From contig DPSD01000682.1 in assembly GCA_003538495.1 (NCBI GenBank), positions 1 to 7,022 on the forward strand: 7,022 nt of DNA. Reading direction: 5' to 3'. Shown one piece after another: positions 1 through 5,981 of this stretch (positions are counted from its first letter, which is position 1; each line of letters starts with the position of its first letter). This DNA is from Accumulibacter sp. Lineage in GTDB: Bacteria; Pseudomonadota; Gammaproteobacteria; Burkholderiales; Rhodocyclaceae. The translations under genes were made by a program, and so were the position numbers. The notes under the pieces are model-generated. The model searched no databases, was not told where the DNA came from, and was given only the letters and a program-made list of their open reading frames with translations.

Positions 1-141
1 GGTCATGCGTCAGGGCTGCGAAACGGTAGCCTTGCTTGCCAAGCGCAGTAGAGTACTCTTATCATGGCCCGCCAAAGCCCCCCGCGCTGAGCCATTCCGC
101 CAGCACGTTCTCGGCCACTTTCCCGGACTGATGAAGACCCC
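1..141. other. Leader / intergenic region upstream of topB
   Basis: No recognisable gene ends here. One plus-strand frame is open from base 2 to a TGA at 143-145 that overlaps the topB ATG. Its codons include a run of rare ones (AGT AGA GTA, then TTA TCA), and its product resembles nothing I know. The stretch also carries a good promoter-like element (36-65), so I read it as non-coding leader. If the promoter is real, transcription would start near base 72 and give a leader of about 70 nt. Confidence 0.55.
36..65 (+). promoter_or_regulatory. Candidate sigma70 promoter of topB
   Basis: TTGCCA at 36-41 matches the -35 consensus at 5 of 6 bases, and TATCAT at 60-65 matches the -10 consensus at 5 of 6. 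The spacer is 18 nt. A perfect 10-bp palindrome, AGAGTACTCT (50-59), fills the downstream half of the spacer and ends right against the -10 box, which is where a repressor or a DNA-distorting activator could act. The element lies about 75 bp upstream of the topB start codon. The assignment is by eye from consensus only. Confidence 0.5.
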
Positions 142-2730
142 ATGAGCAAGAAACTGATCATCGCCGAGAAGCCTTCCGTCGCCGCGGACATCGCGCGCGC
201 GCTCGGCGGATTCGCAAAACACGACGACTACTTCGAGAATGATACCTACGTCGTCTCGTCGGCAATCGGACATCTGCTTGAACTGGCCTGCCCCGAGGAG
301 TACGAGGTCAAGCGCGGCAAATGGTCCTTCGCCCACCTGCCGGTCATTCCACCGCATTTCGCGCTGCAGCCTATCCAGAAGACAGAAGCGCGGCTGAAGC
401 TGTTGCTCCGTCTGATCAAACGCAAGGACGTGGACAGCCTGGTCAACGCCTGTGACGCGGGCCGGGAGGGCGAATTGATCTTCAACTACATCGCCCAGCA
501 TGCCCAGAATTCCAAGCCGGTCGAACGTTTATGGTTGCAGTCGATGACCCCGCAGGCGATCAGAGACGGCTTCTCCACCCTGCGCAGTGCTCGCGAGATG
601 CAGGGCCTGGCCGACGCGGCCGTCTGCCGCTCGGAGTCCGACTGGCTGGTCGGGATCAATGGCACACGCGCGATGACGGCCTTCAACTCCAAGACTGGCG
701 GTTTTCACCTGACCACCGTCGGCCGCGTGCAGACACCGACGCTGGCGCTGATGGTCGAGCGCGAAGACCGCATCCGCAAGTTCGAGCCGCGCACTTACTG
801 GGAACTCGAAGGCGTCTTCAGCTGTGCTGTCGGTGTTTACCGGGGCAAGTGGTTCGACGAGAAGTTCAAGGGGAAGGACGACGACGAACATGCTCGCGCC
901 GACCGCTTGTGGGACGAAGCGCGGGCCGCCGCGCTACAGCAGAAATGTGTCGGCAAGGGCGGCAGTGTCAAGGAGGAGGCAAAGGCATCCAGCCAGCTGT
1001 CGCCGCTACTCTACGACCTGACCAGTCTGCAGCGCGAAGCCAACAGTCGTTTCGGATTTTCGGCGAAAGCAACTCTCGGGCTCGCGCAGGCTCTTTACGA
1101 GAAGCACAAGGTACTGACCTACCCTCGTACCGACGCGCGCGCACTACCCGAGGACTACCGCGACACGGTCGGCGCGACGCTGGCCATGCTCACCGGCGAG
1201 GGCGTCGGGAAAGGCCACGACGAAGCCACGCTGGCCCGCTACGCGCCGTTTGCTCACCAGATACTCACAGCGCAGTGGGTCGGGCCAAACAAGCGTATTT
1301 TCAACAATGCCAAAATCTCCGATCACTTCGCGATCATTCCCACGCTGCAGGCACCGAGGCACCTGTCCGAGCCCGAGCTCAAGCTCTACGACATGGTCGT
1401 CAAGCGGTTTCTCGCGGTCTTCTATCCGGCAGCCGAATACCTGATTACCACGCGCATCACGAGAGTCGAGGGTGAGCCCTTCAAGACTGAAGGCAAGGTC
1501 CTGGTCAACCCTGGCTGGCTGGCGGTCTATGGTCGCGAAGCCCAGGAGGGTGAAGAAGGGAACCTCGTCGCCGTGCAACCGAAGGAGCGAGTCAAGACCG
1601 ATGAAGTAGTGCTCAGCGAGCACCAGACCAGGCCACCCGCGCGCTACTCTGAAGCCACGCTGCTATCCGCCATGGAGGGTGCGGGCAAGACCATGGACGA
1701 CGAGGAACTGCGGGCAGCGATGGCCGGCCGCGGTCTTGGTACCCCGGCGACCAGAGCGCAGATCATCGAAAACCTGCTCGCCGAGCAGTACCTTCACCGC
1801 GAGGGTCGCGAACTGTTGCCGACGGCCAAGGCGTTTTCCCTGATGACTCTGCTCAATGGTCTTGGCATTCCCGAACTGACGGCACCGGAACTTACCGGTG
1901 AATGGGAATGGAAGCTGGCGCGCATGGAGGCCGGCGAGATGTCACGCAGCGAATTCATGCAGGAGATCGCCGCGATGACCGAGCGCATCGTTGCCCGCGC
2001 CAAGACATACGACAGCGACACCATCCCCGGCGACTTCGGCGAACTGGCGACGCCGTGCCCGAAGTGCGGGGGGCTGATCAAGGAAACGTACAAGAAGTTT
2101 CAGTGCCAGGGCTGCGACTTTTCCTTGTGGAAGATTGTTGCCGGCCGCCAGTTCGAAGCCGCCGAGATCGACGAACTGCTCACCCAACGCAGGATCGGCC
2201 CGCTGACGGGATTCCGCAACAAGATGGGGCGCCCGTTCAACGCCATCATCCAGCTCAACGCCGAAAACTCCCCTGAGTTCGACTTCGGCCAGGGAAGCGG
2301 CGGCGACGGCACCGCCGAGGCGGTCGATTTCTCGCAACACGAGAGCCTGGGTGCCTGCCCGAAATGTGGCGCCCGCGTCGTCGCGCACGGCATCTCCTAC
2401 GTTTGCGAAAGGTCGCAAGGGCCGGCGAAGAACTGCGATTTCCGCTCGGGAACGATCATTCTTCAACAGGCAATCGAACCGGACCAGATGCAGAAACTGC
2501 TGCGCAGCGGTCGCACCGACCTCCTCAAGGACTTCGTGTCAGCGCGAACCCGCCGCAAATTCTCGGCCTACCTGGTACGTGCCGCTGATGGGAAGGTTGG
2601 CTTCGAATTCGAGAAGCGCGAGCCCAGGACGCCGGCCAGGAAGCCCAGGGCGACGGTCGAAAAAACCGGTAGTCCGGACGCTGCCGGCGCAGCGACGGTG
2701 AGCAGTGGTCGGAAGAAGATCACAAGCTAG
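142..2730 (+). CDS. topB: DNA topoisomerase III (type IA)
   Basis: Type IA topoisomerase of 862 residues. It cuts one DNA strand through a 5'-phosphotyrosine link, passes the other strand, and decatenates or relaxes negatively supercoiled DNA in the cytoplasm. The TOPRIM domain covers about residues 1-145, with Glu9 in AEKPSVA and the acidic motif CDAGREGE (Asp105, Glu109, Glu111). The catalytic tyrosine is Tyr327 in LTYPRTD. The conserved GLGTPATRAQIIENLL and LTGEWEWKL segments follow. The C-terminal part has a zinc ribbon (Cys639, Cys642, Cys655, Cys658), a topoisomerase C-terminal repeat (about 671-707), a second cysteine cluster (Cys739, Cys742, Cys755, Cys765), a second repeat (about 777-826) and a basic tail. 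At 862 residues it is much longer than E. coli TopB (about 650). The start is the only in-frame ATG after the TGA at 88-90 and gives the canonical MSKKLIIAEKP opening. The Shine-Dalgarno is weak. The family call is very secure. Confidence 0.97.
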   Translation: MSKKLIIAEKPSVAADIARALGGFAKHDDYFENDTYVVSSAIGHLLELACPEEYEVKRGKWSFAHLPVIPPHFALQPIQKTEARLKLLLRLIKRKDVDSLVNACDAGREGELIFNYIAQHAQNSKPVERLWLQSMTPQAIRDGFSTLRSAREMQGLADAAVCRSESDWLVGINGTRAMTAFNSKTGGFHLTTVGRVQTPTLALMVEREDRIRKFEPRTYWELEGVFSCAVGVYRGKWFDEKFKGKDDDEHARADRLWDEARAAALQQKCVGKGGSVKEEAKASSQLSPLLYDLTSLQREANSRFGFSAKATLGLAQALYEKHKVLTYPRTDARALPEDYRDTVGATLAMLTGEGVGKGHDEATLARYAPFAHQILTAQWVGPNKRIFNNAKISDHFAIIPTLQAPRHLSEPELKLYDMVVKRFLAVFYPAAEYLITTRITRVEGEPFKTEGKVLVNPGWLAVYGREAQEGEEGNLVAVQPKERVKTDEVVLSEHQTRPPARYSEATLLSAMEGAGKTMDDEELRAAMAGRGLGTPATRAQIIENLLAEQYLHREGRELLPTAKAFSLMTLLNGLGIPELTAPELTGEWEWKLARMEAGEMSRSEFMQEIAAMTERIVARAKTYDSDTIPGDFGELATPCPKCGGLIKETYKKFQCQGCDFSLWKIVAGRQFEAAEIDELLTQRRIGPLTGFRNKMGRPFNAIIQLNAENSPEFDFGQGSGGDGTAEAVDFSQHESLGACPKCGARVVAHGISYVCERSQGPAKNCDFRSGTIILQQAIEPDQMQKLLRSGRTDLLKDFVSARTRRKFSAYLVRAADGKVGFEFEKREPRTPARKPRATVEKTGSPDAAGAATVSSGRKKITS

Positions 2731-2736
2731 CCGCGG

Positions 2737-2748
2737 CTTGAATTCAAG
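2737..2748. repeat. 12-bp perfect palindrome after topB
   Basis: CTTGAATTCAAG reads the same on both strands. It starts 6 bp after the topB stop codon and runs directly into the candidate terminator stem. It may be a protein-binding site, part of the 3'-end RNA structure, or chance. Nothing else identifies a ligand. Confidence 0.35.
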
Positions 2749-2773
2749 GAGGCTGCCGACAGGCCTCCTCCTT
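2746..2773 (+). terminator. Candidate terminator hairpin of topB
   Basis: AGGAGGC at 2747-2753 pairs perfectly with GCCTCCT at 2763-2769 around a 9-nt loop. An alternative 7-bp register pairs AAGGAGG (2746-2752) with CCTCCTT (2767-2773). The hairpin begins 15 bp after the topB stop. The following T-tract is poor (CTTGTTT), so intrinsic termination may be weak. The hairpin also folds from the opposite strand and could serve the convergent oxyR transcript, although it lies beyond the parS-like site from that side. Confidence 0.45.
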
Positions 2774-2788
2774 GTTTCACGTGGAACA
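2773..2788. other. parS: parS-like ParB-binding (centromere) site
   Basis: The 16-mer TGTTTCACGTGGAACA is an inverted repeat about the core CACGTG. Its two 8-base arms differ from perfect symmetry at only one position pair. It is the reverse complement of TGTTCCACGTGAAACA, the classical Bacillus subtilis parS sequence, and fits the widely conserved bacterial consensus TGTTnCACGTGnAACA. ParB (Spo0J) loads at such sites, spreads as a CTP-dependent clamp, and works with ParA and SMC to segregate the chromosome origin. The site sits outside coding sequence, between the convergent 3' ends of topB and oxyR. No parA or parB is in the window. It is the only match I found here. Confidence 0.85.
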
Positions 2789-2835
2789 TTTTCATCCCGC
2801 AAACGCCCATCGAGACCCTGCTGGCGCGCGCTCCG

Positions 2836-3747
2836 CTACACCGCACAGACCCCAGGCGGCGGCGCCTGCAGAATTGCCGCCCGCAACACCTCGACCGCCT
2901 GCGGGCGCGGAAAACTCGCCCGCCAGGCGATTGCCACCTGACGGGCCGGCGACGGGTCACGGAACTGGCGCACCTGCAACAGGCGCTCATCTGATGGCCA
3001 CGAAGCGGCGGCCGACACCGGCACCACCGATATCCCTGCACCGCTGGCGACCATGTACCGAACCGTCTCCAGCGAGCTTCCCTCCAACGAGCCATTGGTT
3101 CCGCCCGGAGCCGAAAGCTGCGCACACGCCTGGACTACCTGATCACGGAAGCAGTTCCCGTTGCCCAGCAACAGCAGGTTTTCAGCGGCCACGTCGTCGG
3201 GGTTGATAAGCGTTTGCTGCGACAAAGAATGTCCGTTCGGCAGCAGAACGCAGAACCGCTCCTCGTACACTACGCGCGAGACGATGCCCGGTTCGGCGAA
3301 AGGCAGGGCGACGACTATTGCGTCGAGGTCACCGCGGCGCAGCTGGATGGCCAGATTCACGGTGAAGTTCTCCTGCAGATAGAGCGGCATTCGCGGCGCC
3401 AGAGAGTGCAGGGCCGGGACCAGCCGCGGCAGCAGGTACGGCGCGACGGTATAGATCACGCCCAGACGCAAGGGCCCCTGCAATGGATCCTTTCCCTGCT
3501 CGACGATCTCCTTGAGCTTGCCGGCCTCCTCGAGCACGCGCTCCGCCTGACCGGCGATCTGCTCGCCGACCGCGGTCGGACGCACCTCGGCGGAAGAGCG
3601 CTCGAACAGCACCACTCCATAGCGCTGCTCGAATTTCTTCAAGGCGACCGACAGGGTCGGCTGGCTGACGTGACACTTCTCCGCCGCCCGACCGAAGTGT
3701 CTCTCGCGAGCAAGGGCGACGATGTAGCGCAGCTCGGTCAACGTCAT
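2836..3747 (-). CDS. oxyR: Hydrogen peroxide-sensing LysR-type regulator OxyR
   Basis: LysR-family transcription regulator of 303 residues, the usual OxyR length. The N-terminal winged helix-turn-helix spans about residues 1-60, with FGRAAEKCHVSQPTLS as the HTH core, and the peroxide-sensing effector domain follows. By residue count the landmarks fall at the E. coli OxyR numbers without gaps: Thr100 in YTVAPYLLP, Cys199 in GNGNCFRDQ, Arg201, and Cys208 in VQACAQL. Cys199 and Cys208 form the regulatory disulfide in the family. SLETVRYMVASGAGISVVP matches the conserved second half. Position 198 is Asn where E. coli has His. The ATG at 3747 gives the canonical MTLTELRYIVALA start, and no alternative start lies in frame before an upstream stop. 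The Shine-Dalgarno is weak. The gene lies downstream of rsuA on the same strand, and its 3' end converges with topB. No OxyR-regulated antioxidant gene is adjacent. Confidence 0.95.
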   Translation of the reverse strand: MTLTELRYIVALARERHFGRAAEKCHVSQPTLSVALKKFEQRYGVVLFERSSAEVRPTAVGEQIAGQAERVLEEAGKLKEIVEQGKDPLQGPLRLGVIYTVAPYLLPRLVPALHSLAPRMPLYLQENFTVNLAIQLRRGDLDAIVVALPFAEPGIVSRVVYEERFCVLLPNGHSLSQQTLINPDDVAAENLLLLGNGNCFRDQVVQACAQLSAPGGTNGSLEGSSLETVRYMVASGAGISVVPVSAAASWPSDERLLQVRQFRDPSPARQVAIAWRASFPRPQAVEVLRAAILQAPPPGVCAV

Positions 3748-3938
3748 TGCTTCGCCAGACCCGGGCTGATTCCACGCCGCATGGTCGAAGCGTGCAAACC
3801 AGCGCTCGCCGCGTTCGCCACAGGCCCAATGGCCGTGCGCCGGGCGCGCAACATTACTTCGCTGCCATAAGCCTGCGCCATGGCAGTGGCCAACACTTCA
3901 GTGATCATCATCGTCCCCGACAAAGCTGAGCGCCCCAT
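3744..3938 (-). CDS. Doubtful small ORF overlapping oxyR start
   Basis: A 64-codon ORF begins at an ATG (3936-3938) and ends in a TGA that shares four bases with the oxyR start codon (ATGA arrangement), as in translationally coupled genes. The predicted peptide is rich in Ala, Met and Arg (MGRSALSGTMMITEVLATAM at the N-terminus) and resembles nothing I recognise. Third-position GC is lower than in the flanking real genes. It could be a leader peptide of oxyR, a gene remnant, or chance. I favour chance or a remnant. Confidence 0.15.
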   Translation of the reverse strand: MGRSALSGTMMITEVLATAMAQAYGSEVMLRARRTAIGPVANAASAGLHASTMRRGISPGLAKQ

Positions 3939-3954
3939 TGACGCACCCACCGCC
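3748..3954. other. rsuA-oxyR spacer
   Basis: This 207-bp gap separates the stop of rsuA from the start of oxyR, both on the minus strand. I see no strong terminator and no confident sigma70 promoter. The OxyR-type ATAG/CTAT spaced tetranucleotide pattern, which would indicate autoregulation, is absent. The frame shared with oxyR is open for about 150 bp upstream of its ATG but contains no start codon, so it may include degraded coding sequence. The doubtful 64-codon ORF also lies here. Confidence 0.4.
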
Positions 3955-4665
3955 CTAAACGCCCTGCGCCTGAAGCGCCATCTCAGGTACGTCCAGCCAC
4001 GTCCACTGTCCTTCCGATAGCGACTCCGGCAACCGCAAGCCACCGATCGAAACACGATGAAGGGCTTCTACGCGATTACCAGCTGCCGCGACCATTCGTT
4101 TCACCAGGTGATATCTGCCCTGCGTCACCGTCAAATGCACGCAGCGCTCAAACAACTGGACGCACGCTGAAGCGGACACCGGCTGCGCATCGTCATGCAA
4201 TTCAACGCCGCTCAACAGCGCTGCCACCTGCCGATCATCGATCGGATGCCGCGTCTCGACCTGATAGACCTTTGGCACCAATTTTCGTGGTGAAGTGCAC
4301 CGGTGAATGAACGAGCCGTCGTCGGAGAACAGCAGCAATCCGGTCGCATCCTGGTCGAGCCGCCCGACGGCTTGCACGCCTCTCGCCAACAAAGGCGATG
4401 GCAATAGCGAATAGACGCTGGGATGATGCGCCGGGTAACGAGAGCACTCGTAGCCAGCGGGCTTGTTCAGCGCCAGATAGGCGAACTTCCGGTAGATCCA
4501 CTCGACACCGTCAACCGAGAAGAGCAGACCCTCGGGGTCGAACCGCGCCTGCGGATCCTCACAGACGCATCCATCTACCCCGACCCGACCCGCCCAGATC
4601 AGCGCGCGGGCTTCGCGGCGGCTACCAAAGCCCTGCGATCTCAGCAGACGTTCCAGTTCCATCAT
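3955..4665 (-). CDS. rsuA: 16S rRNA pseudouridine(516) synthase RsuA
   Basis: Pseudouridine synthase of 236 residues that, by family, isomerises U516 of 16S rRNA during small-subunit assembly. An N-terminal S4 RNA-binding domain covers about residues 2-55 (MELERLLRSQGFGSRREAR, then RVGVDG). The catalytic domain starts at FAYLALNKPAGYECS. The RluA/RsuA catalytic motif is GRLDQDATGLLLFSDDG, with Asp104 as the nucleophile. Further signatures are TSPRKLVPKVYQV and GRYHLVKRMVAAAGNRVEALHR. Length and motifs match E. coli RsuA (about 231 residues) better than RluB, RluE or RluF, though RluE-type specificity cannot be excluded by eye. Two ATG codons in tandem (4665 and 4662) could start it, and either leaves the S4 domain intact. 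A weak GGGATG lies 9 nt upstream. It is divergent from the DUF1840 gene and upstream of oxyR on the same strand. Confidence 0.92.
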   Translation of the reverse strand: MMELERLLRSQGFGSRREARALIWAGRVGVDGCVCEDPQARFDPEGLLFSVDGVEWIYRKFAYLALNKPAGYECSRYPAHHPSVYSLLPSPLLARGVQAVGRLDQDATGLLLFSDDGSFIHRCTSPRKLVPKVYQVETRHPIDDRQVAALLSGVELHDDAQPVSASACVQLFERCVHLTVTQGRYHLVKRMVAAAGNRVEALHRVSIGGLRLPESLSEGQWTWLDVPEMALQAQGV

Positions 4666-4862
4666 CGTTCACATCCCGTAGCAGCGTCCGCGGCAGCCCG
4701 CAGCCAGGCACTGTGACAGCCGTCCTCGTGCCATGAAAGCCTTCATTGTCGCACTGTGCGCGCCTGCTCGCCGCTATCGCTTACCATCACTTCCCATTGC
4801 TCTCGCGCGCCGCAGCAACGACAATGACCGATTGAATCCTCACAGTCAGGGAGATACGCGCG
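4666..4862. other. Divergent intergenic region rsuA / DUF1840 gene
   Basis: This 197-bp gap holds the control signals for rsuA (leftward) and the DUF1840-amidase pair (rightward). A plus-strand frame starting at 4733 runs through it, but in a different frame from the DUF1840 gene and with no recognisable product, so I do not call it. Apart from the weak rightward promoter at 4797-4825 I see no clear repeat or operator, and no convincing promoter for rsuA. Confidence 0.5.
4797..4825 (+). promoter_or_regulatory. Weak candidate promoter for DUF1840-amidase pair
   Basis: TTGCTC (4797-4802) and GACAAT (4820-4825) are separated by exactly 17 nt. The -10 matches consensus at 4 of 6 bases and the -35 at about 3 of 6. 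The predicted start near 4832 would leave a short leader of about 30 nt that includes the AGGGAG ribosome-binding site. This is a consensus match by eye in GC-rich DNA, so it is weak evidence. Confidence 0.3.
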
Positions 4863-5207
4863 ATGTTGGTCAAATTCACCTCAAGCACTTCCGGACAGAT
4901 CATGATGTTCGCCCCTGTCGCCCGTCTGCTGCTCGAACTTGTCGGCAAGGAATGCACCGCACGCGGCGTGATTACCACCGAGCAGTTGCCACACGCCATC
5001 CAGGAACTGCGGCGTGCCGCCGACGGCGCCACCAGCCACGGCGCCAGCGACGCGCAGGACCCCGATCCCGACAGCAGTGACGACGACAACGCGCCAGACG
5101 GCCCGCCGATCGGTTTGAGTCAGCGCGCCTACCCCTTGATCGAACTCCTGGAGTGGACCCGCAAGGACGATGGTTTCATCCTCTGGGAAGCTGCCAAGGA
5201 CTTCTAA
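4863..5207 (+). CDS. DUF1840 family protein
   Basis: Small protein of 114 residues in the DUF1840 family, which is uncharacterised and mostly found in beta- and gammaproteobacteria. The typical layout is visible. The N-terminal part opens MLVKFTSSTSGQIMMFAPVA, followed by a helical LLLELVGKE segment and a TTEQLPHAIQELRRAA helix. A low-complexity acidic linker (about residues 62-80, rich in Asp) comes next, then the conserved C-terminal block LSQRAYPLIELLEWTRKDDG. There is no signal peptide or membrane segment, so it is presumably cytoplasmic. The start is well supported: AGGGAG at 4848-4853 lies 9 nt before the ATG. The stop lies 2 nt before the start of the amidase gene, indicating one operon. 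Function is unknown, and the neighbour hints at, but does not show, a cell-envelope link. Confidence 0.88.
   Translation: MLVKFTSSTSGQIMMFAPVARLLLELVGKECTARGVITTEQLPHAIQELRRAADGATSHGASDAQDPDPDSSDDDNAPDGPPIGLSQRAYPLIELLEWTRKDDGFILWEAAKDF
5196..5200 (+). promoter_or_regulatory. Ribosome-binding site deciding the amidase GTG start
   Basis: AAGGA lies within the last codons of the DUF1840 gene, 9 nt before GTG 5210-5212. The in-frame ATG at 5153 lies 57 bp further upstream, well inside the DUF1840 gene, and would add a non-conserved 19-residue extension in front of the signal peptide. The GTG is therefore the better start, and it implies translational coupling. Confidence 0.6.
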
Positions 5208-5209
5208 CC

Positions 5210-5953
5210 GTGCACCCGCATGGCTCGAACACCGACCAGCCCCGCCATTCTCCGGCCGCGATAGCCGTCAGCATCGTCCTCGCCGCAGCGCCGCCTGGAG
5301 TCGAAGCCAGCGAAGTGGCCGTGGATGTCGGTCATACCCTCGGCGCCTACGGTGCCACCAGCGCACGCGGTGGCCGGGAGTTCGATTTCAATGCCGTCCT
5401 GGCCCGCCGCCTGAGCAGCCAGCTCGAGGCGCGCACCCTGGCTGTCCGCCCGATCAATTTTGACGGTGAGATCGAAAGCCTGGCCGCCCGTCCGCAAGAG
5501 GCTGCCGGCGCCGACTTCTTCATCGCCATTCACCACGACTCGGTACCCGCCGATCTTCTCCACGAATGGAATTGGCAGGGGGCGACGCAGACCTATACCG
5601 ACGATTACAGCGGCTTCGCCATGTTCGTATCACACGAGAACCCCAACCTCACCACCAGTCTGCGCTGCGCTTCGGCGATCGGTGCGCGCTTGCGACGAAT
5701 GGGTTTCGTGGCGGCCCGGCACCACGCCAACCCCCGATCGGGTACTCCCCGCGAGGTTGCCGACGCGAGCAACGCCGTGTACTACTACGACAGGTTGGTC
5801 GTTCTCTACCGCACGACGTTGCCGGCAGTGCTCTTCGAGGCGGGGGTGATCAAGAACCGCGACGAAGAACTGGCACTGCTCGACCCTCAACGGCAGACCT
5901 TGATGGCCGACGGCATCGCCACCGGCATAGCCGCCTGCCTGTACGCGCGCTGA
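5210..5953 (+). CDS. Exported N-acetylmuramoyl-L-alanine amidase (Amidase_3)
   Basis: From the GTG start the protein has 247 residues. It belongs to the zinc-dependent Amidase_3 family, which cleaves the bond between N-acetylmuramic acid and L-alanine of peptidoglycan in the periplasm. A hydrophobic stretch (about residues 15-28) followed by VEA before SEVAVDVGHT suggests a signal peptide cut near residue 33, though the positive N-region is weak. Family metal and catalytic residues are visible: His42 in DVGHT, Glu57 in GGREFDFN, His108 in FIAIHHDS, and Glu210 in VLFEAGVIKNRDEE. There is no visible AMIN, SPOR or LysM domain, so it is a minimal catalytic amidase unlike the longer E. coli AmiB or AmiC. 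It follows the DUF1840 gene by 2 nt and converges on thiC with a 28-bp gap. Confidence 0.9.
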   Translation: MHPHGSNTDQPRHSPAAIAVSIVLAAAPPGVEASEVAVDVGHTLGAYGATSARGGREFDFNAVLARRLSSQLEARTLAVRPINFDGEIESLAARPQEAAGADFFIAIHHDSVPADLLHEWNWQGATQTYTDDYSGFAMFVSHENPNLTTSLRCASAIGARLRRMGFVAARHHANPRSGTPREVADASNAVYYYDRLVVLYRTTLPAVLFEAGVIKNRDEELALLDPQRQTLMADGIATGIAACLYAR

Positions 5954-5981
5954 GCAGCATTGGCCACCATCACGACGGCGC

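Noticed and set aside
2..145. Open plus-strand frame ending in a TGA that overlaps the topB ATG
   Set aside because: It has a run of rare codons, an unrecognised product and a good promoter in the same stretch. I cannot support it as the tail of an upstream gene, although a terminal fragment is not strictly excluded.
531..1475. 314-codon plus-strand ORF inside topB
   Set aside because: It is a different frame of topB. The product is arginine-rich and low-complexity, typical of out-of-frame GC-rich DNA, while the topB frame has every expected motif.
3214..3870. 218-codon plus-strand ORF antisense to oxyR
   Set aside because: The opposite strand encodes a full-length OxyR with all conserved residues. 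The antisense frame is open because of GC-rich codon bias.
4733..5080. 115-codon plus-strand ORF starting MKAFIVALCAPARRYR
   Set aside because: Most of it is an out-of-frame shadow of the DUF1840 gene. It has no ribosome-binding site and its product is arginine-rich without family resemblance.
5153..5209. Upstream ATG start for the amidase
   Set aside because: It lies within the DUF1840 coding region, adds a non-conserved segment before the signal peptide, and the GTG at 5210 has a well-spaced AAGGA.
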